A program made the position numbers and the translations under genes. Of a DNA stretch of 40,975 nucleotides, positions 1 through 11,500 are shown one piece after another. The notes beneath the pieces were generated by a model. It was not told the origin of the DNA, did not search any database, and saw only the letters and a list, made by a program, of their open reading frames with translations. The stretch comes from Zygnema cylindricum (taxonomy: Eukaryota; Streptophyta; Zygnematophyceae; Zygnematales; Zygnemataceae), in contig JBBHKE010000691.1 in assembly GCA_037447655.1 (NCBI GenBank), forward strand, positions 134,146-175,120, in the 5' to 3' direction. How positions within the stretch are numbered: position 1 is the stretch's first letter; each line of letters opens with the position of its first letter.

Positions 1-270
1 TTCCTCTCCCTCTCCCGCTCCCTCTCCCTCTCCCTCTCTCTCTCCCTCTTTTACCTCCAGTCTCTCCAGTTTTGCCTACCTCTCCCTACCCTAATTTGTC
101 CTCTCTGACCTCCATTTTCTCCCTCTCTCTCTCCCTCTCCCTCTCCCTCGCCCTCTCCCTCTCCTTCCCCCTCCCCCTCTCTCTTCTCCCTCACCCTCCC
201 TCCTCTCCCTCACCCTCTCCGTTTCCCTCTCCCTCTCCTTCTCCCTCTCCCTCTCCCTCTCCCTCTTCCT
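1..270. repeat. CT-rich simple repeat inside the last intron of the methyltransferase gene
   Basis: The tract is degenerate CTCTCC/CCCTCT hexamer repeat, almost pure pyrimidine on the + strand apart from a short mixed segment near 50-118. Its 3' end runs straight into the splice acceptor at 274-275, so it also serves as a very long polypyrimidine tract for the exon that follows. Serine/leucine-rich open frames across it are artefacts of the repeat. Confidence 0.9.
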
Positions 271-275
271 TACAG

Positions 276-432
276 GTACATACAAGTCGGAAACGCTGTG
301 GCAGTTCCTGTGTCTCAAGCTCTTGGTTTTGCTATTGGAAAAGCTGTTTTAAAATTTCCCTCGAATCTTTGGGAGCCTACATTTAGTTTGCCTCGAAATT
401 TTCCTTTCCATTTAATAAAAGAAGTTGATTAA
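276..432 (+). CDS. C-terminal exon of a chromomethylase-like cytosine-5 DNA methyltransferase (partial)
   Basis: This is the last coding exon of a DNA (cytosine-5) methyltransferase, which transfers methyl groups from S-adenosylmethionine to cytosine in nuclear DNA. After the acceptor TTACAG at 270-275, one base completes a split codon, and 51 codons follow from 277 to the TAA at 430-432. The peptide opens with YIQVGNAVAVPVSQALGFAI, which is motif X of the catalytic domain. The form VGNAVAVPV with ALG is typical of plant chromomethylases; DNMT1 enzymes usually read VGNAVPPPL. About 25 further residues form a tail with no recognised domain. The exon has no ATG, so a start-to-stop ORF search misses it. 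The catalytic PCQ and ENV motifs, any BAH domain and any chromodomain would lie upstream of the window. Membership of the C5-methyltransferase family is firm; the chromomethylase subtype is inferred from one motif. The gene converges on the (-) gene that ends at 3325. Confidence 0.8.
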
Positions 433-519
433 ACGGCAAATGTTGAAATGTGAGTGGAATTTTTACTTTTTCTAGTTTTTTCAAAAACAAGTGAAACCTC
501 GTCCTTGTAAAGCCTTCTG

Positions 520-862
520 TTGTCCTGTCTCTCCCTGTCTCTCTCTCTGTCTCTCCTTCCCCTCCTCTCCTCTCACTTCCCTCTCTCTCCTCCCTTCTCT
601 CCCCTCTCTCTCCCTCTCTCTCCCCCTCTTTCCCTCTCTCCCTCTCTCTCCCTCTCTCCCCACTCTCACCCTCTCCCTCCCCCCTCTCCTCTCCCTCTCC
701 GTCCCTCTCCCTATCCCTCTTCCGCACTCACTCTCCTCTCCCTTTCCCTCTCCCTCTCCCTCTCCTCTCCCTCTCCCTCTTCCGCTCTGTCACTCTTCTC
801 TCCCTCCCTCTCCCCCTCCCCCTCTTTCCCTCCCTCTTTCTTTCTCTCTCCCTCTCTCTCAT
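520..862. repeat. CT-rich simple repeat downstream of the methyltransferase stop codon
   Basis: Degenerate CTCTCC/CTCCCT repeat, nearly pure pyrimidine on the + strand, starting about 90 bp after the methyltransferase stop. It probably lies in or just beyond the 3' UTR. The long S/L/P-rich frames here carry no other coding signal. Confidence 0.9.
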
Positions 863-1425
863 GGACCTTAAAGGCTCTAATTCATGTATGTAGAATGTGT
901 AGATTTTTTAAATTTTGGATATCATAAGGGAAAAAGAGAAGTCTATTAAGAAGGCAAGATGGTAAACCATCTGAGTACGTGAGAACAGAAAAAGTTGAGG
1001 GCATATATAAAACCTGAAAAAGTGAACGCAACGGGAAGCAAGCTAAACGAAAAAACATTTTGAAGGAAACTGCTTACTGAAAATGATTCTCATTAAAATA
1101 ACCACCTCCGTTAGTTTTTATTTTTTGGAATTCCACAAATAAGTATCACGAGGGTAATCTCCCTTGAATTTAATTTATTATTATTGTCATTATGGTATTT
1201 TTTGGAATTTTAATCAAACACTTGATTAGTATGTATTTTGCTTAAATGTCTAATGATAATGACATGGTTTTTTATGGCATCAATTTGAGTATCTGATGGT
1301 ATTCAAAATTTCACCGACATTGATGTCACCCGTATGTACTTAATTGTATAGTTTTTTTGTGTGCCATGTATGTAGAGTACAAGTGGCATAAAATTCAAAA
1401 CTGAACATTAAAAAAGGTCGTTGTT
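863..1425. other. Unassigned AT-rich intergenic DNA
   Basis: No exon, RNA gene, repeat family or transposon end was recognised. Base composition is AT-rich, as in the rest of the intergenic DNA. Confidence 0.6.
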
Positions 1426-1713
1426 ATGACGCAGATGTACAGTCTGGGGCGAAAAGGGGATATTTGGTTGTTTCGGAATTGCTTTGGACGAGTTTCTCCG
1501 TGCTTGTGGTATCCGCTCTTTCGAGAGACGGGCCCCTGGGAGCCTTTGTACTTCAGTCCTTTTTACCGTCAACGTTTTTCTGCGGTGGTACAACCGTCCT
1601 CCTTCAATCGGCTGTGGCGGTTATGGATCATCTTCATGTTCCGAAACTCTTTCAGAATACTCCCTTGAGCCTGGGATATTTAAGGAGTTGCTTTTCCTAG
1701 AATCTTTAGCCAA
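1426..1713 (+). other. Unassigned GC-richer open segment ending at a good splice donor
   Basis: All three + frames are open for much of this segment, which is less AT-rich than its flanks. The frame through 1484-1713 ends in GCCAAG followed by GTGAGC, a good 5' splice-site match. It translates to a plausible globular peptide containing EYSLEPGIFKELLFLESLAK. No family was recognised and no upstream acceptor could be fixed. It could be an exon of an unknown gene or the remnant of a retroposon, because the DNA that follows (to 1943) ends with a motif shared with 25405-25430. Confidence 0.25.
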
Positions 1714-1975
1714 GGTGAGCTTTGGTTAGGTAGTGTTGGTATAAGCACACTACTGTGTCATTGCTTTAGAGCTTGTTGCTTCTTTTATTCTTTGTTTTTT
1801 GTCTTTGAGGTAGTTTATTTCACCCCGTTACATTCTTTTGCTTTTGTCCGCTTTCCATTTTTTAGTTCTAGTTTTGCCGTCCCCCTTTTTTTTTACATTC
1901 CCATGTATTCTGATTGTTTACCATTGCGCTTTATTAATAAAGTCAAGGATATTTTTATCTACATAACGTTCTAAG
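1714..1975 (+). other. T-rich 3'-tail-like segment ending in an AATAAAG motif
   Basis: The T-rich stretch ends with a 27-base motif (1917-1943) containing AATAAAG. It matches 25405-25430 apart from one indel and about two substitutions. Both copies follow a T-rich region preceded by an open segment. This could be a shared retroposon 3' end or a chance match of 3'-UTR-like DNA; no target duplication was found to decide. Confidence 0.35.
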
Positions 1976-3261
1976 CCTGATCGCTAAACCTGGTTTGAAG
2001 CATGTCCTGATGTACCATATCATGAAGTACATAAAGCACAGAGCTACAAGAATGAAAGCGTAAATTATTGGTGTGTGAATAAGTAGTGTTAGTAGCTAAA
2101 CTTGATGACACATCATTTTAAATCTTATGTAGTTTTAATGTTTTTAGGGAATTTGCACAGTTTAACAGTGTGACCGTTCAATTCGGTCATGTCTTACGGT
2201 CTAATTTCATTTTCATATTTCAATGCCAGTTCCAAAACCAAATCATCCTACTTAGCTTACATTAAAATCAAATCGAACCGAACAGAATTTGACCAAGTGA
2301 TAGTGAGATGGTTGTGCATGATTCACTAAAAATATTGTATTCCAAATTATTGTGAGAGATCTTATCAAATTTTAAAGTTGAGGCATAACGATTGTTCAGG
2401 ACTTGACTTGGTTGCCAAACATTTTAAGTTCTCAAAGACGAGAGAATCTTCTTTCCATTTTTTCTTAAATAGATACCACATTAATAAAAAATTCGGCTAA
2501 ATTAGCTTTTCAAATGTAGTCATGGAAATTAAAATAGCTATGGCCTATTTTGCCACTCCTCTTGACTGAAGTGATAACATCTATATAATCTCCTCAGTAC
2601 CACAAGAGAAAGTGTAAAAAAGAATAAAAAATACATGTTATCACACACTATTCTACTTCCTTATTTTTCTACACTCTCGTTGCAATCTTCCTTGATCCAT
2701 TTAAGAGAAAAAAACAATCATTAACAAATACTAAAACAGCACCACATACAAATTCACCTGTGACACTGCAAACGATAAAATCCCATGATAGTAAAAAAAA
2801 TATTAAAATCGCCAGAAAGTATATCACAAACATTAGCAAACCTGAGAAACTCTAACCGCCTGTAAGACTTAACCACTAGCCCCACACAAGGACAAGGTTG
2901 TTAAGAAAACTACCCCGTACTTCAAAAACCATCTAGCTTTTGGAAACCAAAATTGCTCCAAATCAAAACCTCAACTCCTAAAACCATCTCAGGATTTACC
3001 GAAGTAAAAGTATTTTTCCAAAATATCGAAAAGGCTCTGGGGCAAGCCTAACCAACAGCGTTACTGCAAAAATAGCCTTCACTATTTAAAAAAAAAAGAA
3101 AAGAAATCCATCTGTTTGAAGAAATCAAAAAATCTCAAGTGTTACCTTCTATCTTTTGGAGATTTTCTCACATATATACCCAAATCCTTCAAACATGAAA
3201 AAAAAGTATCCTCTTCTTCATGGGACTGTTACCTTTTCTCAGATGCCTCAGGAGATTCTTA
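1976..3261. other. Unassigned intergenic DNA between convergent genes
   Basis: AT-rich DNA between the methyltransferase gene (+) and the DUF3754 gene (-). No coding exon or repeat family was recognised. It should contain the 3' UTR and poly(A) site of the (-) gene at its right end, but no convincing signal could be chosen. Confidence 0.6.
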
Positions 3262-3318
3262 CTCTCTCTCTCCCTCTCACTTTCTCTCTCTCTTGCCACT
3301 TAATCTCTCTCACTCCCT
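3262..3318. repeat. CT-rich microsatellite just after the stop of the DUF3754 gene
   Basis: An interrupted CTCT tract on the + strand, so GA-rich in the transcript. It begins less than 10 bases beyond the TAA stop at 3325-3327 and so lies in the 3' UTR. Confidence 0.75.
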
Positions 3319-3324
3319 CATATT

Positions 3325-5510
3325 TTACTCGTTTATCATCTCCACAATTTCATCTGTCGTAACTCCAATAATATCATTGGCGTTTTTAAGAGATTGATGA
3401 GTGTACTGTCCAGTAACGCTCTGCAAGTCCCAAAGTACATAAAAAAATGTAAATTATAACATCTCCAAGAATTACAAATAATATAAATAATAAAACCTAC
3501 TCTGATTTCGGAAGCCTCTGAATAAAATGCGAAAAGGGAAGTCGATGGAGGATAGACATTTACATTGATAAATAAATATGTATAATGGAGATTTTAAATC
3601 CACTTATTTCACGATTTTCTTGTCACCAATATTTACCATTGCAAAAACATTTAAAACTCTAAACCCATGATACACTTTTAGCACATCTTTTAGAATCCTG
3701 TCACTTCTATCTTCCAGACGTTCAATATGTTAAGTAGAAAACAAAACATTCCTTCACAACTACCTCTTATGCTAATAGTCACATTTTTGAGCTTGACATT
3801 TTAAAAAAGAACCAGAACCTTTCTCATAACAACTTCTATTTACCTTTGTCACAATTTTGAGCTTTCTCAGCTTCTCAATCGCATCATCGACGTCAAAATC
3901 AAGATCTTCTTTAAACTCCTCGAGCATAAGTTCTTCACATCTATGGTCAAGTTCCTGCAATAACAACCCCAACAAAATCCATATTTCATAATAAAGACTT
4001 CTCTAGGTAGGTCCTTATTTGAGCTTATCTTAACAAATGTATTTTTTTTTCATATACTTCATTTTGTCCGATCTATTTTCTTCTTATATTTACCTTCCAA
4101 GTTCCTTTTCCTTAACAAACAGAGACAAGTATCTTCGTTTCATAATACTTCATTCTCGTAAAATCAGTTATCCTTTTATATTTTCGACAGACATTCATTC
4201 CTTTCCAGAAACAGATGTGTAATTATCCTTTCATAAACCTTCTTACAATCTTATTTGTAACAAAAAATGAACGTAAGATTCATATTCCTAAAAAAACAAA
4301 ACGTCCAGTTTTAGTGAAACCAATGTTGATGGAAAGCAAAAATATTCAGTAAAGCTCATGTACCCAGAAAAGGGCGGTATAGTCTCTTGTTGTATGTGAT
4401 TTTATAATTTATATATACGCAGAAAAACACTGACATCTAGAATAAGTATAGCACAGACTAATTTTTATGAACAGGTTAAAATACCTCTATTGTCGCCTTG
4501 CCTTGAGTCATGAGCACAAAATATGCCACAATAACCTCCTTTACCTGTAAATTCCACAATGCAACAACATGAAATATTCAGACCCATCAGATAAACTGAT
4601 CCTAGGTTGTTACCCCTCTTCACTAAAATATTACACACAAACAATGTTTTTATGACAACAGAGCAGTAGATAACTTTCCAGTTTGGGTCATTTTACATCT
4701 GTTCCTTAAATCTAAAAGGAGCACTAGATATTTGAATATTCGAATCGAAATAAAAGTAAAACCCTTCAACGTTGTACACAAAACATCTTCTAAACACATT
4801 AAGATCCTAGTCCCATGCTATGTAACAAATGCCAATTCTTAAGTGCGAGAGAAAAGGAGAGTGAGAAGGAGAGAGAGAAGGAGAGGGAAGGAGAGAGGGA
4901 AAGGGGGAGGGGGATGAAGAAAGTCCATGCTGGGTAAAATCATATTTCTACATGATTTGCATATCGTTTAAAGGAATTTTATTTTGAAACTAAAAGATAT
5001 TGAAGGATACGCTAAAAGCTCATATTAAGACATTGGAAATCTCTAAAATGTATACCACACCTCACCCCTGCAATAAATGAAGAGTTTTTCATTCAGACCT
5101 CAATGCATAGAGCGGATATTTGTTTTTTCCTCTTGTCAAAACTACATTTGTCAAAAGAAATAAAATTACAATTTTTTTTTTGATTCTCGATTATTTTGTC
5201 ATAAAGCTCATTTCGCCGTTGAACACTTTTCCTGTATATGGTTGCGAAAGCAAGACCCAACCAGAAAAACAAACTATTGACTAGAGTAACAGTTTTGTAG
5301 GTTATTATTCATATGCATTACCTATGTCAAGTAATCGTAGTTCAATAATACTAATACAATAACTATCCAAAAACATAACATCTGTACATACACTGAAAAA
5401 AAAAAAAAAAAAGATACACCAGCTTTAAAAAGCCGCCCAAAAACTCTTTTACTGCTAATGGGAAGCCACACAGGAACAATCTCACCGCTGTAAGATACAG
5501 TATACCGACT

Positions 5511-5571
<61 letters not shown>

Positions 5572-8500
5572 TCTCCACAAGATGCGAGGTGCAAAAACTC
5601 TTACCTCTTGTTGGATGACGTCATCGCAAAGATGAAGAATAGTCCCACGACCACTATCAAGGTGTTTGCTATACATGCTTTGTGTGAGTAGATTGTTGTA
5701 CTTTGCCATAGAGGCTTGCCACCTGTCACATCACAACGAGAAAGCCATGAGATAGGAACTGAATAGAGTAGTGTGGGGAGAGGAGAGGAGATGAGAGTAG
5801 AGAGTTAAGGAGAAGAGTAGAATAGGATAGAATTAATAAATAAAAGAAGACTTCATCTTGTCATTCTCTTCGAACAGCTACAGACAGTACACGCACAACT
5901 TTTCTTCCTCTTCACCACATTTCCTCCTCTCAAAAATCTCTTATCCAAAATCTAATTTCGAGTTCAAAAGAAATTTGGTAATTGCTAACAGTTAAATAGA
6001 AAGATTTTTCTCCTTCAACCCCAGAAATAAAAAGGTATAGATACAGTTCACAAGTATAGATGCGTCTCACACTCTCCTTTGTCCCATATTTCCTATTCTT
6101 CTCTTTCCTTCAAACTCTTTAGAGTCCAAGATGAAATGCTCACTAGGAGAAAGATTTTAGAAAAAGAGGCTCCGTGGGGTAGCACAAGGTTTTTAAGAAA
6201 AGGGCTTTTGGACGAACGATTTAACAGGAAGAACGATGAAGAGGATAAATGACTTACGCAAAGTAAACTCGGGAAAAGTACCCCGCAAAAGCAGCAGCAA
6301 AAGTACCCACAATCACCAAATTTATTTCGGATTTCAGTGATGCAAACAGAGCGTACTGCACAAACAAAAAAAACAAAAAATGTGAAACAGAGGATGAATG
6401 TGAAGTTTAACTATAACAAAATCACTACAATCCTTGAAAGAACCAATAGAACACTCAGAAATGTAATTTTTACTATCTTCCAAGACCACTCAGAAACGCA
6501 AATTTTAACTATGTACGTTAATACATCGTAATCATCAGAAAAACATCCGCTGCTCAGTGAAACGGAATAATACAAGTCAAAGTCATAAGGGGCATTGTCC
6601 AGCAAAAATCTCAAAAAAATGCATTGAAAATCTTTAATAACATCTTTACATCTTCACGGAAAGCACATGCATGTTATATGCGTAGCGTAGATCTGAATGC
6701 ATCTCCGATATAAACCAACCATCTGAAACCAAAAGAAATGTGAGTCAATGTAAAAAGTGACGATAAAGAAACTTACAAATCCACCAACAGCTGTGATGAG
6801 AAATCGGAGCCAATCCTGAGGCGCCAAACTGGGAGTCTTCTTCTCTGGCTGTAACAAGTATCCACAGAAAATAAACAGAAAATAACGTTAATGGAAAAAA
6901 GATGATTTCACTCTTTTTCACAAACAATCGAATTAAGATAAAATGTACATGATTAATCGTTTCATCACTGCATTTAAAGAAATTGTATGATCCTCAGTTT
7001 TTTTATCTAAGACATTCTTAAGGACATTTAATCTCATTTAGCCTAAAAAACTTAGATTCAATATTAAAAAAAATAATAGAAACTCTCAAACCCGATAACA
7101 TACATTATTTGAATTACAGACGGATTAGCGTCGTTTCTATGCGAGTACTTAACTAGGTCATAGGCATTTTCTGCAGTGGCCAATGATACATTCAAACTGA
7201 ATTCTAAGGGACACAGTTGCGTAAAAATTAAGTCACAACGCAACAAAAAACAAAAAAGGGGGAAAGCAAGAGGAAGAAAAGTATAGTGTTGTACAAGTCA
7301 CAAAAAAAAAGGGGGGGGGAATGCGAGAGGAACAAGAGTTTACCAGTACTACATCCATATCCGCCATAGCAATATCATGGAAATGCATGATGGCAATGTT
7401 CCGGTTTCCAAGATCAGAAGAGAAGCCGGGAGGTGTTGATTTTCTGAATAAAATAAAGCGAAAAAAATTATAAACGAGGAACACTTCTAAATGATAAGTG
7501 GCTTCTCTAACTTGCATCTTTTGCTGTGTGTTGACTTGCGAAATAAGATTTGAATCATGGATCCAGAAATAGATCAATTAGTAGCTCTTAAAAAAATAAA
7601 TTTCATCATTCTATATTTGCAAACGATAGTCTCACTTCTTCTCCCCCTTACTGAAACTTGTGTATTATGCTTATGTCCAATGCCATGAGCACGAACTTAT
7701 CCGGAAAAAGGTATTACTAAATGGAGAAAAGAAATCTGAATTTCCGGTGTGGATAAACCATTTGTTTTTGTGCAAGAAAAGGAGTGAATAATTTATTTCT
7801 CATTCATACTATTACTTTATCCACACTAATTAGGATGAAGGCTGAGGAACGTCCACTTACCGATAAACCACAATGATGCGATCAAAAGTTGGTTCCTGAA
7901 TCGTTACTTTTCCAAACAAATTTTTGGGTCTGCAAAGAATAATAAACAACGAGATTCTAAAGATCATAACACACAAATGACTGAGGCCAAAACTCCATAA
8001 CATAGATTTCTAATGCATAGATTTCTAATGGCTGTTGACATGAAAACCCAAAAGCAGGTCTTAAATGAGGTTAGTATGGGACTTTTAACTCCTGGCTGAA
8101 ATCAATTTGGAAAAAGGGACAAAAAAGAATTTGACAAATCTAACTCTTGGTTAAAATCAATTTGAAAGAAAGGGACAAAAAAGAATTGACAAATCTATTT
8201 TTCTGGGAGAGGGATTTCCACACTATTTACGTTGCCTGTTTCTTTTTTTTGTCAAACTCTCATCTGAGACTCAGTTTCCAAACAAATTCCTCTATCAAAT
8301 GATGTTCCAGATTCCTCTCGCTTTTCCTTTCCTTTTTTCATCAAATTTGCATCCGAAACTCATAGTTTATATACAATTGCTCTTTTTTTTCCTTTTGCTA
8401 TCAAATTCTCACCTGAGACGATAATAGCTCTTGCAAACTTTCTCAAACTTTCTTGAACTTTTTCTCAAACTTTTACTTCTTGTAAAATTCTCACCTGAGA

Positions 8501-11500
8501 CTCATAGTTTCCAGACGGATTCGCTCTATCAAATGATGTTCCGGATTGCTTGGATCCGATTTTTCCGATCTCTTTATGACCTCAGCTGCCTCCATAGCCG
8601 CTTTAGATTGTGGTTTTCTCAACCTATATGGGAACCAAAACCATAACGAAAAATAATGATTTGCAGAAAATAGTAATATAAATCGCATACTAGTACTATA
8701 AGTAAAAGGAAAAAGAAGAAAGGATCTAAACAAACATTTTAAACACCGCGTTTTAGGATCAAAATATTTTAATTTGACTAGGTAAAGTCAAAATTTCAGA
8801 ATGATATATTACCCAGAGATCACTTGGTTTTTTCAGATTCTTCCATCCGTGTTACTTGTTTTTTTTTAGTCTTTCCGACAGCTAAATCATCACAATACTG
8901 CTAAATCAAAACATCACAATGACTGTTTTAAAAACTTATATATTTGTTGAAGAAAATAAAATTCTAATTACTTAGCAATTCACCTTATTCCCTTTGAAAA
9001 AGCACTAAAAGGACTCTCATAATAGTCTCTATATGTGTTAACCAAAACATGTGGTAAGCATTGTCAATGCTATTCAAGGATAGAAAATTTATACCCATCA
9101 CAATATAAAAATAACTGAAAAAAAAACGGCTTTTATCTCCCTGTCCCCCCCCCTCTCCCTCTCTTCCCATCTCCCTCGCTCCCCCCTCTCCCCCCCTCTC
9201 GCTCCTTTTCTCTCTCCTCCCAACTCCCTGTCCGTCTTCCCCTCTTCCCCCTCTCACTCCCTCCCTTTCTCCCCCTCTTTCTCTTCCCTCTCTCCCTCTC
9301 CCTTCTCTCCCTCTCCCTTCTCTCCCTCTCCCTTCTCTCCCTCTCTCTCTCATCCTCCTCTCTCTTATACAAGGACTATGCAATTTTTAAAGAAACATAT
9401 CCGCTTACTTGAATAAACACGCAAACTTGGGCAAACAATGGATAAATAATAATAATAATAATAATAAACAAATTAAAGAAAAAAAACAAAAAGACATTGA
9501 CCTGATGAGAGTGAGCAGAGAATGCCAAAGTCTGAGAATGATAGTATCGATTTTTTCATTTGGGAAAAGTCCAGTTGTTCGATCCACACCGACTCCACGC
9601 CTGAAAATCAAATACTGCAAAAAAAAGAAAAACAATTAAAAAAAATGAGTGAATAACACCAAAGATAAGAAATAAGGAAAGGGGAAGAGAGAGAGAGAGA
9701 GGGGGGGGGGAGACGGAGGGCGGGAGGGGAGGGAAGGAAGAGGGAGAGGAGGAAGGAGAGGAGGGAGAGGAAGGGAAAAGGGAGAGGAGAAAGGAGGGAA
9801 CAGAAAGAATAAAGACAGGGAGGATGGGGACAGATCAGAATGGTGAAAGAGAGCCAAAAGGGATGAAGCAGAGGGATCAAAAAAGAGGGACAGATGGGGA
9901 GGAGAGGAGAGGAATAATGAGATGGAAAGGAAAAAGAAAACCCATGGCATAATCCATAGGCGGAGATCAAAAAAAATAACTATCACATGATAACCCTCAA
10001 CTTTGTGATTTATTTTCAAATCAATTACAAAGCCCATACATTTAAAATTACTGTTTGAACAATAAGCTGATGAGAAAAATTTGATATTCGCTATTCAGTA
10101 ACTAGTGATTAAAGTCGACGAGAATTGGAGAAAAATAAAAATAACATGATGCAATGGTAAAATTTAAACAGTTTAACAAAAAACATCATATGACAAAAAC
10201 GTATCATTAAAAAATCTCGCATAATTTCACAGAAAAGAAAGGGGGCCAATCATCTACCCAGTATCCCGTACGAATTATGCATATTCGTATGGAATTGAAG
10301 TACTAACACATACGAAAAATAAATTCCAACTTAAACTTTCGAAAAACATTGAACAAATAGCATACATTGCGCAGTACACTAAATTTAGTAATTCAAGGTG
10401 TGCCTTTATCACAAATCTTTTTCTTTTTTATGTTTTTCCATTTGTATATAGGACACCACCCATCGCTTCTAGAATTAGTGAATTACTAGCGTTAAAACTT
10501 TATTAGAGTTAAATGTATTAAATTATGTTTTGCCTCGAGGCTCATTGTGGGCCACTTCACTAGATATAGTTATCAAATCTAATTTATGATTGTGTAAATT
10601 AGCTTTAATGACAATGGGTTTAGTCCATTACTCAAAATTATAATAGCTTGTTATGGAAAAAAAATATATAAATGGATACAACAACCGGAATAGAAATCCC
10701 ATTTATTATCTCACCAATACTTAACTACTTCTTCAATGTTTTTCACAAAACTAAGTCGCAGATGGTTCGTTATGTCTGCTAAAATGTTAATTTTGAGATG
10801 AATAGTAAGTGGAGACACTGCCCCCCGTGATTAATGGAAAAAAATGGTGTAATCGATGAATTGATGATTAAAAATGAAAATCGATGATGATGATGATAAT
10901 CATTGAGTGTAATGATGTGATGTTATTTTCATTGAGTGATTCACCTGGCCTCCATACGATGGCAAATTGGGAAGGGGATGTTTGTTGAAGTATCTCGCAA
11001 GTAGCTTTTCATCTAACTGCATCAACAAAAAAAAAAGGAAAAGAAAAAAAGAAAATAAAAACAAGGAAGAAAAGGAATAAAACAAGAAAACATAAGACAG
11101 TAGGACACTTGGTCATAATTCTCAGAAAGAAACACATCTTCGTACGAGGCATATGGTAAGCATACTATACAGCCCATCGTTTTAGCGTTAACGATTTATT
11201 AGTGTTAGTTCGAAATTAGAATATGTAATACTAATTTAGTGCAAGGAGACGTGGCCGATTTTAGTCCACTACTTTAAACAGCTTTAATAACACTATTTTA
11301 TGATTTTCAGCCAAAAAAAGTCGGAATCGAATTAGTGTTATTAACTCTAATAACGATGAGCGGTATAGTTTCTGCTTCTGGGCTAAAAAAAATAAAAATG
11401 TTAATGATAAATAAGCACAAATCAGGGTTGGGGAACTTGACAACAGACTGTCCACTGCTTTAATTAGAAGGCATATTCTTATGTACACTTTTCGGTCATG

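Larger units (their letters stand above)
3325..8617 (-). other. Exons coding the C-terminal half of the DUF3754 protein, with membrane segments
   Basis: Exon 8617-8495 codes a charged linker and ERIRLETMSL. Exon 7929-7861 gives KVTIQEPTFDRIIVVYR. Exon 7443-7344 gives FHDIAMADMDVVL. Exon 6848-6777 gives PEKKTPSLAPQDWLRFLITA. Together with 6355-6258 (INLVIVGTFAAAFAGYF), this makes two likely transmembrane helices separated by a short loop. Exon 5722-5605 gives LLTQSMYSKHLDSGRGT and HLCDDVIQQE, exon 4544-4485 gives AYFVLMTQGKATIE, and exon 3954-3844 gives a helical acidic segment ending LRKLKIVTK. The last exon, 3420-3325, gives TGQYTHQSLKNANDIIG and the TAA. The cytosolic C-terminal block resembles a winged-helix-like fold in shape, but that is conjecture. 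No catalytic residues are known for the family. Confidence 0.8.

Noticed and set aside
72-927. Long S/L/P-rich and R/E/G-rich open frames over the CT tracts here and at 9000-9900, 27000-27600 and 28800-30300
   Set aside because: They are translations of simple repeats in several frames at once and on both strands, with no other protein signal. Real exons run across their edges.
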